A DNA stretch of 64,000 nt, taken from positions 12,800,201 to 12,864,200 of the forward strand of contig NC_133122.1 in assembly GCF_033568475.1 (NCBI RefSeq). Direction: 5' to 3'. This DNA is from Henckelia pumila. Its lineage: Eukaryota; Streptophyta; Magnoliopsida; Lamiales; Gesneriaceae. The notes beneath the pieces are model-generated. The model ran no database searches. It was not told where the DNA came from and saw only the letters and a list, made by a program, of their open reading frames with translations. This document shows positions 46,801 to 58,252 of this stretch, piece after piece. Positions within the stretch are counted from its first letter, which is position 1, and the number at the start of each line of letters is the position of its first letter. The position numbers and the translations under genes are program-made.

Positions 46801-49800
46801 CTAAAGCCAACTAGTCATACTACGTAGACCCATTGCTTCGCGATGTTTGTCAAATAATGGTCCTGGCAAGGGCTTAGTAAGTGGATCAGCGATATTGTCT
46901 GCAGAGGCCACTCTTTCGACAGTGATGTCTCCTCTTTCCACAATCTCCTGGATGATGTGGTATTTCCTCAGTACGTGTTTGAATCTTTGATGAGACCTTG
47001 GTTCCTTTGCCTGAGCAACGGCACTCGTGTTGTCACAGTACACCGGGACTGGACCAACAACTTCAGGAATGACGCCCAACTCTTGGACGAAATTCCTCAT
47101 CCAAACGACCTCTTTAGCAGCAGCTGATGCTGCAATGTATTCTGCCTCAGTGGTGGAATCCGCTGTGGTGTCCTGCTTGGAACTCTTCCAAGAGACAGCA
47201 CCGCCATTGAGCATGAACACAAATCCAGAGGTTGACTTCGAGTCATCCACGTCACTTTGGAAGCTAGAGTCGGTATAGCCTTCCAATTTTAGTTCTCTTC
47301 CTCCATATACCATGAACATATTCTTAGTCCTTCGTAAGTACTTAAGAATGTCCTTCACGGCTTTCCAATGCATTTGACCGGGATTAGCTTGATATCTGCT
47401 CGTGACACTCAGAGCAAATGCTACATCCGGTCTGGTAGATATCATCCCATACATGATACTACCAATGGCTGACGCATATGGTACATGTGTCATTTTCTCT
47501 ATCTCTTCATCAGTCTTGGGACACATAGACCTGGATAGAGAAACTCCATGACACATAGGTAGATGTCCTCTCTTGGACCCATCCATTGAAAACTGGTTAT
47601 CTTTGTTGACTGCAACATCCCTATATCATTCCCAATGAGTAGGATGTCATCAACATAAAGTACTAAGAATGTCACAGCATCCTTAACTACTTTCTTGTAC
47701 ACGCATGGTTCCTCCGGGTTCTTGATGAAACCAAAATCCTTTATTGTTTCATCAAATTTCTGGTTCCAACTTCTTGATGCTTGTTTGAGACCATAGATCG
47801 ATCTTTGAAGCTTGCATACCTTATGCTCGCTTCCCATGGATGTGTATCCCTCAGGCTGCGTCATATAGATATCTTCCTTAATGTTTCCATTAAGAAATGC
47901 AGTCTTCACATCCATTTGCCATATCTCATAGTCATACCAAGCAGCTATGGCAATAAGGATTCTTATGGACTTGAACATTGCAACTGGTGAAAAGGTTTCA
48001 TCATAGTCAACTCCTTGTCTTTGAGTATAACCTTTCGCCACCAATCGTGCCTTGTAGGTCAATACCTTACCATCAGGCCCAAGCTTTCTCTTGTAGATCC
48101 ATTTACACCCTATTGGAACAATTCCATCGGGAGGATCTACTAAAGACCAAACTTGGTTTGTATGCATCAAATCTATTTCCGACTGCATAGCTTCAAGCCA
48201 TAAATTTGAATCCGCATCAGAAATTGCTTCCTTGATGTTTCTTGGATCACATCCAACATCGGGTTCATCTTGATCCCCTTCAAGAAGAAGACCATATCGA
48301 ATGGGAGGTCTAGAAGTCCTCTCGGATCTTCTAGGTATAGGCGTGTCTATCAATGGTTCCTGAGGTGTAGGATCATTATTTTGTATTTCGGGTTCTTCTC
48401 GAATTTCTTCGAGTTCCATCATCTCGCCTTTCTTATCCAATAAGAACTCCTTCTCCAAGAAGGTGGCATTCCTTGAAACAAACACCTTTGTTTCAGCAGG
48501 ATGATAGAAATAATATCCGAATGAATTCTTCGGATACCCTAAAAACTAACATAAGGTGGATCGACTATCCAACTTATCTCCCACTGTCTGCTTCACGTAA
48601 GCAGGACATCCCCAAATCCTCAAGTAAGAATACTTAGGGGCTTTGCCATTCCATAACTCGTATGGTGTTTTGTCCACTGCTTTGGTGTGGACGTTCTTCA
48701 ACAACAACATCGCCGTTTCAAGCGCGTAGCCCCAAAAAGAAGGTGGAAGCTCAGTGAAGCTCATCATGGATCGAACCATGTCCAACAAAGTTTGATTACG
48801 ACGTTCCGATACACCATTCAGCTGTGGTGTCATAGGACGAGTCCACTGTGAGAGAATCCCATTCTCTTTCAGATAGTCCAAAAACTCGGTACTTAAGTAT
48901 TCTCCACCTCGATCCGATCGAAGTGCTTTAATACTTTTACTTAGCTTGTTTTCTACTTCAGCCTTGAATTCTTTGAACTTTTCAAATGCTTCAGACTTAT
49001 ATTTCATTAAATATAAATACCCATACCTTGAATAATCATCAGTAAAGGTAATGAAGTAGGTGTGGCCATATTGAGTACTAACTCTAAATGGACACAAACG
49101 TCTGTATGGATCAAATCCAACAGATTTTGACTACGCTCAGGTTTCCCCTTAAAAGAAGATTTAGTCATTTTTCCTTTCAGGCAGGACTCACAAGTAGGTA
49201 GAGAGTTAATATCAGACATATCAAACATGCCCTCTCCCACTAGCTTGTTCATCCTCCTTGAGGAAATATGACCTAGCCTAGCATGCCAAAGGTTTGCCGG
49301 GTTTTGACTATCGATTTTCCTTTTGTTTGTTGTTACCGGTTTATCAACATAATTTATTGGAACGTCTTTTAATTTTAAGTTATATAGATCGTTTTCAAGT
49401 TGTTCATTTCCAATCAAACATTCATTCTTGTAAATATTGCAAATCCCATTCACAAAATTGCAAGAATAACCATCTCTATCAAGCATAGAAACAGAAATAA
49501 TGTTTTTAATCAAATCTGGAACAAATAAAACATCTCTCAAAAGTAACTTAAAATCGGTTTGCAAAATTAAACAAATATTTCCCATAGCTATGGATTTAAC
49601 TCTGGAACCATTCCCGAGCCTTGACTGGGTCTCACCCATCCTTAGCCTATTACTTCTTGTCATCATTTGCAACTCATTGCAAATATGAGATCTACATCTG
49701 GTATCCAATACCCAAGAAGTAGTATTAAGAAAAACATGTAAAACATACCCTTTGCAGTTCGCAACTGCTCGAGTTATTCCTTGCATTTACGTTTCCAATG

Positions 49801-50074
49801 ACCGGGTTTCTTGTAGTGATGGAAAACTTGTTTAGACTTGTCCAATTTTGCATGTAACATTTGGCCTTGAGATCATGGTCCAACCATTTCTCTAGTTCGG
49901 CCAATCTTTCGGCAGTTACATCAGCCGGGGCTGTTTTCGGAGAAGCCTTTTCTAACACTTAGAAAATCTTTTCCGAACTTAGGACAATCTTAACTTATGG
50001 AATCATTCTGTATTGTTTGCGCCAGTAAGTTTGTTTTGTTGGAGAATTGAAACATGTGGATTACGAAGATTCAT
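46801..50074 (-). pseudogene. Copia B gag-pol remnant
   Basis: Gag start near 50074 (MNLRNPHV), with an early TGA where relatives have W. Gag is deleted from the KCYMQ block (about 49850) to the zinc-knuckle region, which is itself degraded. Protease (49730 downwards; LDTRCRSHIC, with the second G of the motif changed to R), integrase (HTDVC, RSDRGGEY) and RT (YVDDILLIGND, about 47640) follow in shifted frames. About 130 bp after the YVDD block are missing near 47600, and the RNase H part (47586-46801) is open to the TAG. It cannot make functional protein. Confidence 0.9.
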
Positions 50075-51779
50075 CATAATGATATACTGAGATGAAACAG
50101 ACAATTATCGATGATTGTTTAATTAATTTACTAAGACATAAAATAGGCAAAATTTATTTTATGAATCTCACTCCCACTATTTTAACGATTTCACTACCCT
50201 CTAGTAAAAACGGGAAACTGTTTTCCTTAGTGAGAACATGGAGTCTAATTGACAAACTATGGTCCCGAATAATATCAGCTAACCATAATTTTCAAAAGGT
50301 AGAGCCCAATTGCTTCCAAAGCAACCTCCACGTTTTTACCTCATGTCCAATAAGAGCCCAATAATATGACGCCGTTTATTGTAACATGTCAAGATGACCC
50401 ATCAATATTAAGTTGTGATGGACGGTCGCCATGTGGATCCCCCAATAATATGAGCTGATCCCATGGGAGTTCCACCCAACTTAAAACATGTGTCGATCCA
50501 ATGTACAACTTTTCGACGAACGGGCCCCCTCAATAATATGAGCCGAACCGTATCCGCGGGTAGCATCTCATACATTATTCGTTGATGGAAGGTAGGAACA
50601 TTTAAACAATATTTAAATTTTCTTTGTTTATCTTGATATCAATTTTAAATCATATTTAAAATGAGGGATTTTAATTTTGAAAATTTGTCTCATCATTTTA
50701 AAAATTTGTATGCTTGCGGGATTCATACAATTTTGTCTAAAACATGCATACAACTATAATATCATATATTATATAGGATGATCGATTTCATTTCTAATCG
50801 ACCCGTGGTTGCCAATCACGAGTCTAAGTCCAATCCTAGGTAATATGCAGGTATGCAATGCAATCCTATTACATTGAGCTTCCAATTTACATTTCTTCAG
50901 TCTTTATTGTCTGCTGGGCCCACCTCCGTCTTTAAATCTTCATCTCCCACTAAGTCTAATGTATTTATAATAAATAACCAAGACAATTAGGAGATACATT
51001 TTAAGGGGTGGGAACGGGCCATAAACCAGTCCCACTTTTATTACATATGACAATTCATATTGGGCCATAAACCAGGCCCATTAATAAATCCAACAACAAT
51101 AAAAACAAATGTAAATTCCTAACATACACCTACAAAATTGGTCATGGCAATCGATCATCCTTATCCAATAACATTTAATTCAAAATTAATTTATTGGATA
51201 ACATGCAATGACAATTAAATTTAAAAGGATAAAATCATATTCCATATATAAAATCTTATTTTACATACAAAATCATATTATCTTTTTATCAAATAAAATC
51301 ATATTTTACATATAAAATCCAATTTTATACATAAAATCATATTTTACTCAATATTTCCATAAGATCATATCTTATCATCAATTGTACCAAAAATAATTAA
51401 TTTCATAAAATCTGATTTAACGGATAAAATCTATAAATTTTCCAAAAATTCAAATTTATCCAAAAATCAATTTTAAAATTTTCGGACTCGAACAATTCGA
51501 TCCGACACCTCGTGGACCAATCAAAAACAATTTTCGATCGGACCAAAAATAGAATTTTAACATATTAAAATTTTAATTTTAAAATTAAAAATTAATTTTC
51601 GCGGGCCGCCTGGGACGCTCTTGGGCTGCCCGCGCCCCAAAGGGGCTCGGGCCGGGCAGCCCGTGTTTTTGCCCGAAAAAATTTTATTTTTAAAAAAAAA
51701 TTTATTTTGTTTCAAAAACCGAGGCTTAAAAAATTTTTGTACAATCGATTAATTTAATCGCTTGATCTGAGCAACCTAG
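50075..51779 (-). other. Leader of Copia B
   Basis: Contains (plus-strand coordinates) CCCAATAATATG-type copies at 50264, 50357, 50441 and 50529, the reverse complement of the leader motif in A and G. An acceptor-like CAG lies at 50087-50089, just before gag. A donor-like GAG|GTAAAA lies in the 5' LTR at 51940. No gene seen. Confidence 0.75.
51623..51662 (-). repeat. GC-rich hairpin in Copia B leader
   Basis: GGGCTGCCCG (51623-51632) pairs with CGGGCAGCCC (51653-51662) around a smaller GCCCC/GGGGC stem. Same position and motif as the hairpins of A, D and G, but only one main unit. Confidence 0.8.
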
Positions 51780-51791
51780 CTCTGATACCAC
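51780..51791 (-). other. Primer binding site of Copia B
   Basis: On the minus strand TGGTATCAGAGC follows the LTR after one base; initiator tRNA-Met type. Confidence 0.92.
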
Positions 51792-53634
51792 TGTTGGAGA
51801 ACGGCGATCAGATCAATCAGGATTGATACCCGGTGCAGCGGAAGTTTAAAAATTTTATATGGAACGATTCCATAATGGGTATCAAAACATTACAATTAAA
51901 TTGTGTGTGTAAAAATTAAATAACAATTATAAATTTTTACCTCCAATCTCGAATCGAGATTATGGACACCAACAGATTACTCTGCTCTTGTTGTATATCC
52001 CAGGAACTGATGGACGAACTGTTCTTCAATCAGGTCCACGAACAGATATTTAATCCCTCTGATAGATTGCACTAGAAAATCTATCAGAAGTTTCTACGAA
52101 GAGAATTAACGAATTTGATCCGTTAAACCAGACTGCAAATTCAAAATTCACAGGCTGGAATTTTCCCGACAGAGAGAGGGAGGGGGCGGCCACTTTAGAG
52201 AGAAAACAACTAGGTTTTCGAAAATTATGACCTCTGTTGTGTAATTTCTGTACTGCAATAACTTATTTATAATGTGGGCTGCTAACAGCTTATGGCCCAT
52301 TAGTCATAAGTTCAAGCCTGACAAGCAAAGCCCGCATGTTCAGAAATTAATATAAAATTCATCGTGACTCAGATTGATAAACCAATTTCACCAATGTTCA
52401 CAGAAACCATTTCTGCATCTTTTAGAGTCAAGATAAATTTTCTGAATCCGAATTCAGTGATTTCCAAAAATGCCCATCCCTATGTCATTTTAGGAAATCT
52501 TACTCCTCTACTCTTAAATAAGAAGTCCCACTTCTTTGTTCATTAAATTTAACTCTTTAAATTTAACTATCTCAACGGGGATTAAAAATCCATTACTCTG
52601 TGTGACCCTCAATGGTTCAGGGATACAGCTAGCCGTGGGCTCACAACTCCTTGTGACTCGGAACAACAATTTCCGACTTGCCCATCGAATCATGGTAAGA
52701 GCGCCTAGCAACATCGCCCCATGATTCCCTAGGTATCACTGATAGTGCCTGCAAGAACCAATAGATTTTGGTTAGCGTACAATACGGTCCCTTCATCCAT
52801 ATATCCCGATCGAATCAACAACCATTGGTAAATCGAGAGTCGTTCGAGATTCGATAACTATGCAATACATCTTGAAGATCAAATAGTGACATCGCATGTG
52901 CTACTAAGAAACCATTTCTTAAAACACATCATGTACTCTGGCCAGAGATTCGTCACACTAATATCTCCTCAGATTGCATAGGATATCCACACTCGCAAGT
53001 ATGTGGTGAATCCTTGACAACAAAGCATCGACTCCTATATGTGTTGTAACTGTACCCAATCCCAACACCTGATGACCCCAATAGAGTCGGTAAACGAGTC
53101 AAAGCACAGTACTAGAATATAGAGTCTCAATGATGTTTCAAGTAGTAAGGACTAATGGTGTACAACTAAAACCGCGGACTTTATCCACTCGATAAGTGAT
53201 AACAACTTGGAAAGTCCGGATAGGGTAGTTCGATCATTCATCGTATGAATATCCATTTGCATGCTTTGAACATCTCTATGTTCCATACCAATGAAACGTG
53301 GTACTCGGCATCGCAAATGCTAGTCTCAATCTCGAGCGATCCTTATCCTTATTAACGGACGGCTCAATCGACTAGGAACTGTTTAGAATATACAGTGACT
53401 ATAAGATGTGTTTCATGATAGTCATCCCCATGTACTACCACATCTTACATACACTATAGTATATTCAAGGTCTTTATCAAAACAACAATAGTATATCACA
53501 ATATAACAATATGAAGAAGGATAAAGTCATTGCCATTAATAAAAGTGTAAATTATATTAAACAAAAGATTGTTTATACAAAGAGTCATCAAAGCCCTTAG
53601 CCACAAGTTGGCTCACCGGGCACCCACTCTTTCA
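51792..53634 (-). repeat. 5' LTR of Copia B
   Basis: 1843 bp, complete. On the minus strand it starts TGAAAGAGTGGGTGCCC and ends GTTCTCCAACA. A TATA-like TTATAAATA lies on the minus strand near 52264-52272. Confidence 0.94.
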
Positions 53635-55598
53635 TTGATTCAGTTGACGGTAGTCAATACAGAGCCTCATAGAACCATCCTTCTTCCGAAAAAATAGAAC
53701 AGGAGCACCCCAAGGCGATACACTAGATCTGATGTATCCCTTGGCAATCAAATCCCCAAGCTGCTCCTTCAAATCTCTCAGTTCAATAGGTGCCATACGA
53801 TAAGGAGCTTTGGAAATAGGTTGAGTACCTGGCACTAAGTCAATGCTGAATTCGATCTCTCGAATAGGCGGCAATCTAGGAACATCTTCCGGAAACACAT
53901 ACACAAAATCTCTAACCACTGGTATATCAACCAATGCTGGGCCAGATTTCAGTACATCAACTGAATAAACCAAAAATCCTTCTGGACCTCTCTGTAACAA
54001 ACGAGTCATAGATAACACTGAAATCAAAAAAATTCTAGATTGAGAACCCTTACCAAAGAATTTCCACTCGTCTGTCATTTCAGGTCTGAACCTGACTACT
54101 TTCAAAAAACAATCGACGGTTGCCTGTACTTGGTTAAAGCATCTATACCGATAATACAATCAAAATCTGACAGCCCAAGTACAATACAGTCGAACTCTAA
54201 AATATTTCCCTCAAAACAGAGTTCACAGTTCCTGACTAATCGGACAGAAACAATTCCTCCACCCAAAGGTGAAGTAACAGCTACTACAGTAGGAAACAAC
54301 TCAATAGGCAAAGCATGCAATAACACAAATTTCTCAGAGATAAAGGAATGGGAAGCACCTGTATCTATCAAAACATGAGCAGAATAACCGAAAATCGAAC
54401 AGTTACTTGCTATAACATCGTCCGGTGCTGCCTGAGCCTGATCCTCTGTCAGAGCAAAGACACGTGCCTGCTGTCTCGGAGGCTGGTTCGCACTAGAGTT
54501 ACCTCCCTGTCTATTTTGCTGCTGGGGCTGGAAGGAGTGAACTGTAGAAGAATGTCTCTCAGGCTGTGCTGTAGGTCTAGATGAACTCCCACTCTGAGCT
54601 AGATCTCTACTAAGCTGAGGGCACACCTTAGAAAAGTGTCCCGGTTGCTGACAGGTGTTGCAGTTTCCGAAGACTCCCACACACTGATCCGTTGAGTGTA
54701 TACCCCCAAACTTACTGCAGTACATGGATGAAGATCCAGAACTCTGTCCTGAACCGAACTACTTGGAACCACTAAAACTAGAAGAATTGTTCCCCTGCCT
54801 CTTGAACTGTTTCCCCCTTGCTTTGTACTGATCCCTTCTGTTTCCCCCACTGTTTCCACCTTCATACCTCTGCTGTTGGTTCTGATACTGAGGTGGATGA
54901 TTCTGATGCTGAGATTGTTGGTTCTGAGACTGCCTCTGTTGCTGAGACACCAACTGATTACCTCTCTGCCTCCACAAGCCTGCTTCAGCTCCCTTTGCAT
55001 GATTCATGGCATCCGCAAAGTTATCTGGCCTAGCAGTGTTCACCAACGTGAAGATGTCGGGATTCAAGCCATTGATGAACTGATCAGCTTTGGCTTCTTT
55101 ACTGTCGGCAATGTGCGAGGCAAAACGCAACAAGCTGTCCAACTTGGCTACGTACTCCATGATGTTCAGATTCCCTTGCCTCAGATTGGAAAACACTGAT
55201 CCCTTGTCCTTCCGGTACGAAACAGGGAAAAACCTCTTATAAAACTCAGTTTTGAAAAGACACCAATTGACAACTGTACCTCTGTTCTCCATGGATCTCT
55301 TTGTCATGATTCACCAGTTCTTGGCAACACCACGAAGCTGATGAATGACTAACTTGGTTCGGCGGTCATCTGTGTAATAAATGAAATCGAACAACTGATC
55401 AATGTCATCCAACCAACTCTCATAGTCAACTGGATTCTCAGTACCCATCAACAACTGCGGATTAAAAGACTGAAACCTCTTCAGCAAGGTTTCCATAGCA
55501 GTCGCTGTAGCATCTAACTGATCAACTTCAGTGCTAGCTTGCTCAGTAGCAGGAATAACTGGCGGTGAGTTTCTGTTTATCACTCGACGAGGACCCAT
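53635..55598 (-). pseudogene. Gypsy C gag-protease-RT fragment
   Basis: Gag starts at 55598 (MGPRRVINRNSPPVIPATEQ). The gag domain includes NPVDYESWLDDIDQLFD and LNPDIFTLVNTARP, a Q-rich spacer, a zinc-knuckle remnant (CNTCQQPGHFSKVC) and protease ([12 protein letters not shown], about 54350). The RT start is [16 protein letters not shown] up to [10 protein letters not shown] at the Copia B border. Defects are a TGA at 55311-55313 (W in relatives), a TAG at about 54759 and a single-base loss near 54125. The order and wording match Tekay-like chromoviruses. It is the oldest element of the stack. Confidence 0.9.
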
Positions 55599-55902
55599 CT
55601 GATAATCAAAGGTTAGGACACAAGATATCTCAATCGCTACAATTCGGTGCCCTTACAACCGCTTGGAATACCGGATACCAGTCGATAACAGAAGCAGTTA
55701 TATCTCAAGTAGTTCATGCTTTACAAATTAAATCACACAGTCATGTAATTAAATTAATTCTCAAGTAATAAGGCATGCTTGCATGGTATTAATTAAACAA
55801 TTAAAGAACTCAAACACATGTGAGGAGCCAATACATGTGGACTCGAACTACCCCACTCGCTCTAGTTCAACCAAGAATATTAACGTCTCTGATACCACTT
55901 AA
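55599..55902 (-). other. Leader and primer binding site of Gypsy C
   Basis: Minus-strand TGGTATCAGAG (complement at 55887-55897) marks the initiator tRNA-Met primer site. The rest of the leader has no gene. Confidence 0.8.
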
Positions 55903-56341
55903 TGTGAGACCTCGGTTCTAAACAGCTAATCTCGGATTAATCAACAATTAAGCATACAAGATCCAAGACTAAAAGCAAAGCAAGAATTTTTTTTTAAAAT
56001 AGGGCTGCGCTCGATCGCATGAACTCGTGCGATCGAGCGCACCAAAATTCCTCAAGTTCTGCCGAGAATCATCAATCCGTGCGCTCGATCCTATGAACTC
56101 ATGGGATCGAGCGCACCAAAAAAAATTAAATTCTCTGCCTCGAAAATTTGAAGGGCCGCGCTCGATTATATGTACTCATGCGATCAAGTGCGCCTTCTGC
56201 CCAGAAAATAAAAAATAGAACAATAAGCAAGGCTAACCAATTCCATTCAAGCCAATCAATGCTTCAAAACATAAACATGCATTACAACTCAATTCCTCCA
56301 ATTAGTACATGAAATTCTGGAGTTCAACAACTGCTCAAAAG
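55903..56341 (-). repeat. 5' LTR fragment of Gypsy C
   Basis: Starts next to the primer site (plus-strand TGTGAGACCTCGG) and is cut at 56341 by Copia D. The remainder should lie right of D, outside the window. It contains three palindromic units. Confidence 0.75.
56007..56195 (-). repeat. Three palindromic GCGCTCGATC units in Gypsy C LTR
   Basis: Unit 1 (56007-56040) has a perfect 13-bp stem, GCGCTCGATCGCA with its complement, around TGAACTCG. Unit 2 (56079-56116) also has a 13-bp stem, but with GATCC/GGATC where unit 1 has GATCGCA/TGCGATC. Unit 3 (56157-56195) is decayed. Units repeat about every 75 bp. Confidence 0.85.
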
Positions 56342-58238
56342 TGTTGGAACACGCGTTCTCGGATCAAAGATGTGATACCCGAAGCAGCGGAAGTTTAAAA
56401 ATTTTATTTTTCGATATGGAACGATTCCATATCGTGGGTATCAAATCCAAACGATTAAAGTCTTGCAAGTAAAAATAAAAATCACAATTAAATATTTTTA
56501 CCTCTTCAAGCTAAGTCTTGATTATGGACTCCAACAGATAATCTGCTCTTGTTGTAAATTTCGGGAACCGATAACTCGCTCGATCAATCTCCGGAATCAG
56601 GTCCACGAATAGAAAACAGAAACCCTTTGATTGATTGCACTAGAAATCAATCAGATGTTTATCATAAAGAATAAATAGATTTGATCTGTCAATTCAGAAA
56701 GTGACTTTTCAGAAAAATCACAGACTGAATTTTCTCAAAAAGGGAGAGAGGATTTTCGAAAAACCCTTCTTTTATTTTTTTGTGATTTTAGAAAATACTA
56801 AGTAGGAATTAGTGTAGTGTTTTCGAAAACTTCACATGTATTTATATATAATTTCTAGACTGGATTAAGTTATATCTCTATTAGGACTCTAACTCCTTAG
56901 GGCCCATAATCCATAAATTAAGCCCAACAAGCCAAGCCCGTTATTATAGAAATTAATATAAAATTCATCATGACTTCGATTGATAAACCGATTTCACCAA
57001 TGTGCACAGAAATCATATCTTCACCTTTTAAAGTCAAAATAATTTTTTCTAAATCCGAATTCAGTGATTTCCAAAAATGTCCATCCCTATGTCATTTTAG
57101 GAAATTCCACTCCCTTTAGTTAAGAAGTCCAACTTCTCTTTCATTAAATTTAACTCTTTAAATTTAACTATCTCAACGGGGTTTAGTAATCCATTACTTG
57201 TGTGACCCTCAATGGTTCAGGGATACAGCTAGCCGTGGGCTCACAACTCCTTGTGACTCGGAACAACAATTTCCGACTTACCCAACGAATCATGGTAAGA
57301 GCATCTAGCAACATCGCCCCATGATTCCCTAGGTATCACTGATAGTGCCTGCAAGAACCAGTAAGTTTTGGTTAGCGTACAGTACAGTCCCTTCATCCAT
57401 ATATCCCGATTGAATCAACAACCATTGGTACATCGAGAGTCATTCGAGATTCGATAACTATGCAATGCATCTTGAAGATCAAATAGTGACATCGCATGTG
57501 CTACTAGGAAACCAAGTAACCTAAATCACATCGAGTACTCTGGCCAGAGATTTGTCACACTAATATCTCCTCAGATCGCATAGGATATCCACACTCGCAA
57601 GCGTGAGGTGAATCCTTGACAACAAAGCATCGACTCCTATATGTGTCGTAACTGTACCCAATCCTGACACCTGATGACCCCATAGAGTCGGTAAACAAGT
57701 CAAAGTACAGTACTAGCATATAGAGTCTCAATGATGTTTCAAGTAGTAAGGACTAATGGTGTACAACCAAAACCGCGGACTTATCCACTCAAATAATAAT
57801 AATAACCACTTGGAAAGTCCGAATAGGGTAGTTCGATCATTCAGCATATGAATATCCATTTGCATGCTTTGAACATCTCCATGCTCATTACCAATGAAAC
57901 GTGGTACTTGGCATCACAAATGCTAGTCTCAATCTCGAGCGATCCTTATCCTTATTAGCGGACGGCTCAATTGACTAGGAACTGTTTAGAATATACAGTG
58001 ACTATAAGATGTGTTTCATAATAGTGATCTCTCTTTATTCACTATCTCATCTTACTTAAACTATAGTATATTCAAGGTCTTTATCAAAATAACAATAGTA
58101 TATCACAATATAACAATATGAAGAAAGATAAAGAAAATGATATTAATAAATGTAAATTATATTAAACAAAGATTGTTTATGCATAGAGTCATAAAAGCCC
58201 TTAGCCACAAGTTGGCTAACCGGGCACCCACTCTTTCA
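56342..58238 (-). repeat. 3' LTR of Copia D
   Basis: 1897 bp between TGTTGGAACACG and CTCTTTCA on the plus strand. Contains an intact donor-like GAG|GTAAAA at 56501 (minus strand) and a TATA-like ATATAAATA near 56838. Confidence 0.94.
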
Positions 58239-58252
58239 ATCTCCCACTTGCC
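58239..58252 (-). other. Polypurine tract of Copia D
   Basis: Minus-strand GGCAAGTGGGAGAT next to the 3' LTR, same as G and B. Confidence 0.85.

Larger units (their letters stand above)
45629..53634 (-). mobile_element. Copia element B, decayed
   Basis: Minus-strand Copia inserted in Gypsy C. LTRs are 51792-53634 (5') and 45629-46786 (3', internally deleted). Flanks read TTGAA (45624-45628) and TTGAT (53635-53639), a 4-of-5 match. Gag lacks most of its middle, RT has a deletion of about 130 bp, and several stops occur. By-eye LTR divergence is near 1.5%, so it is older than A, F, E and G. Confidence 0.92.
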
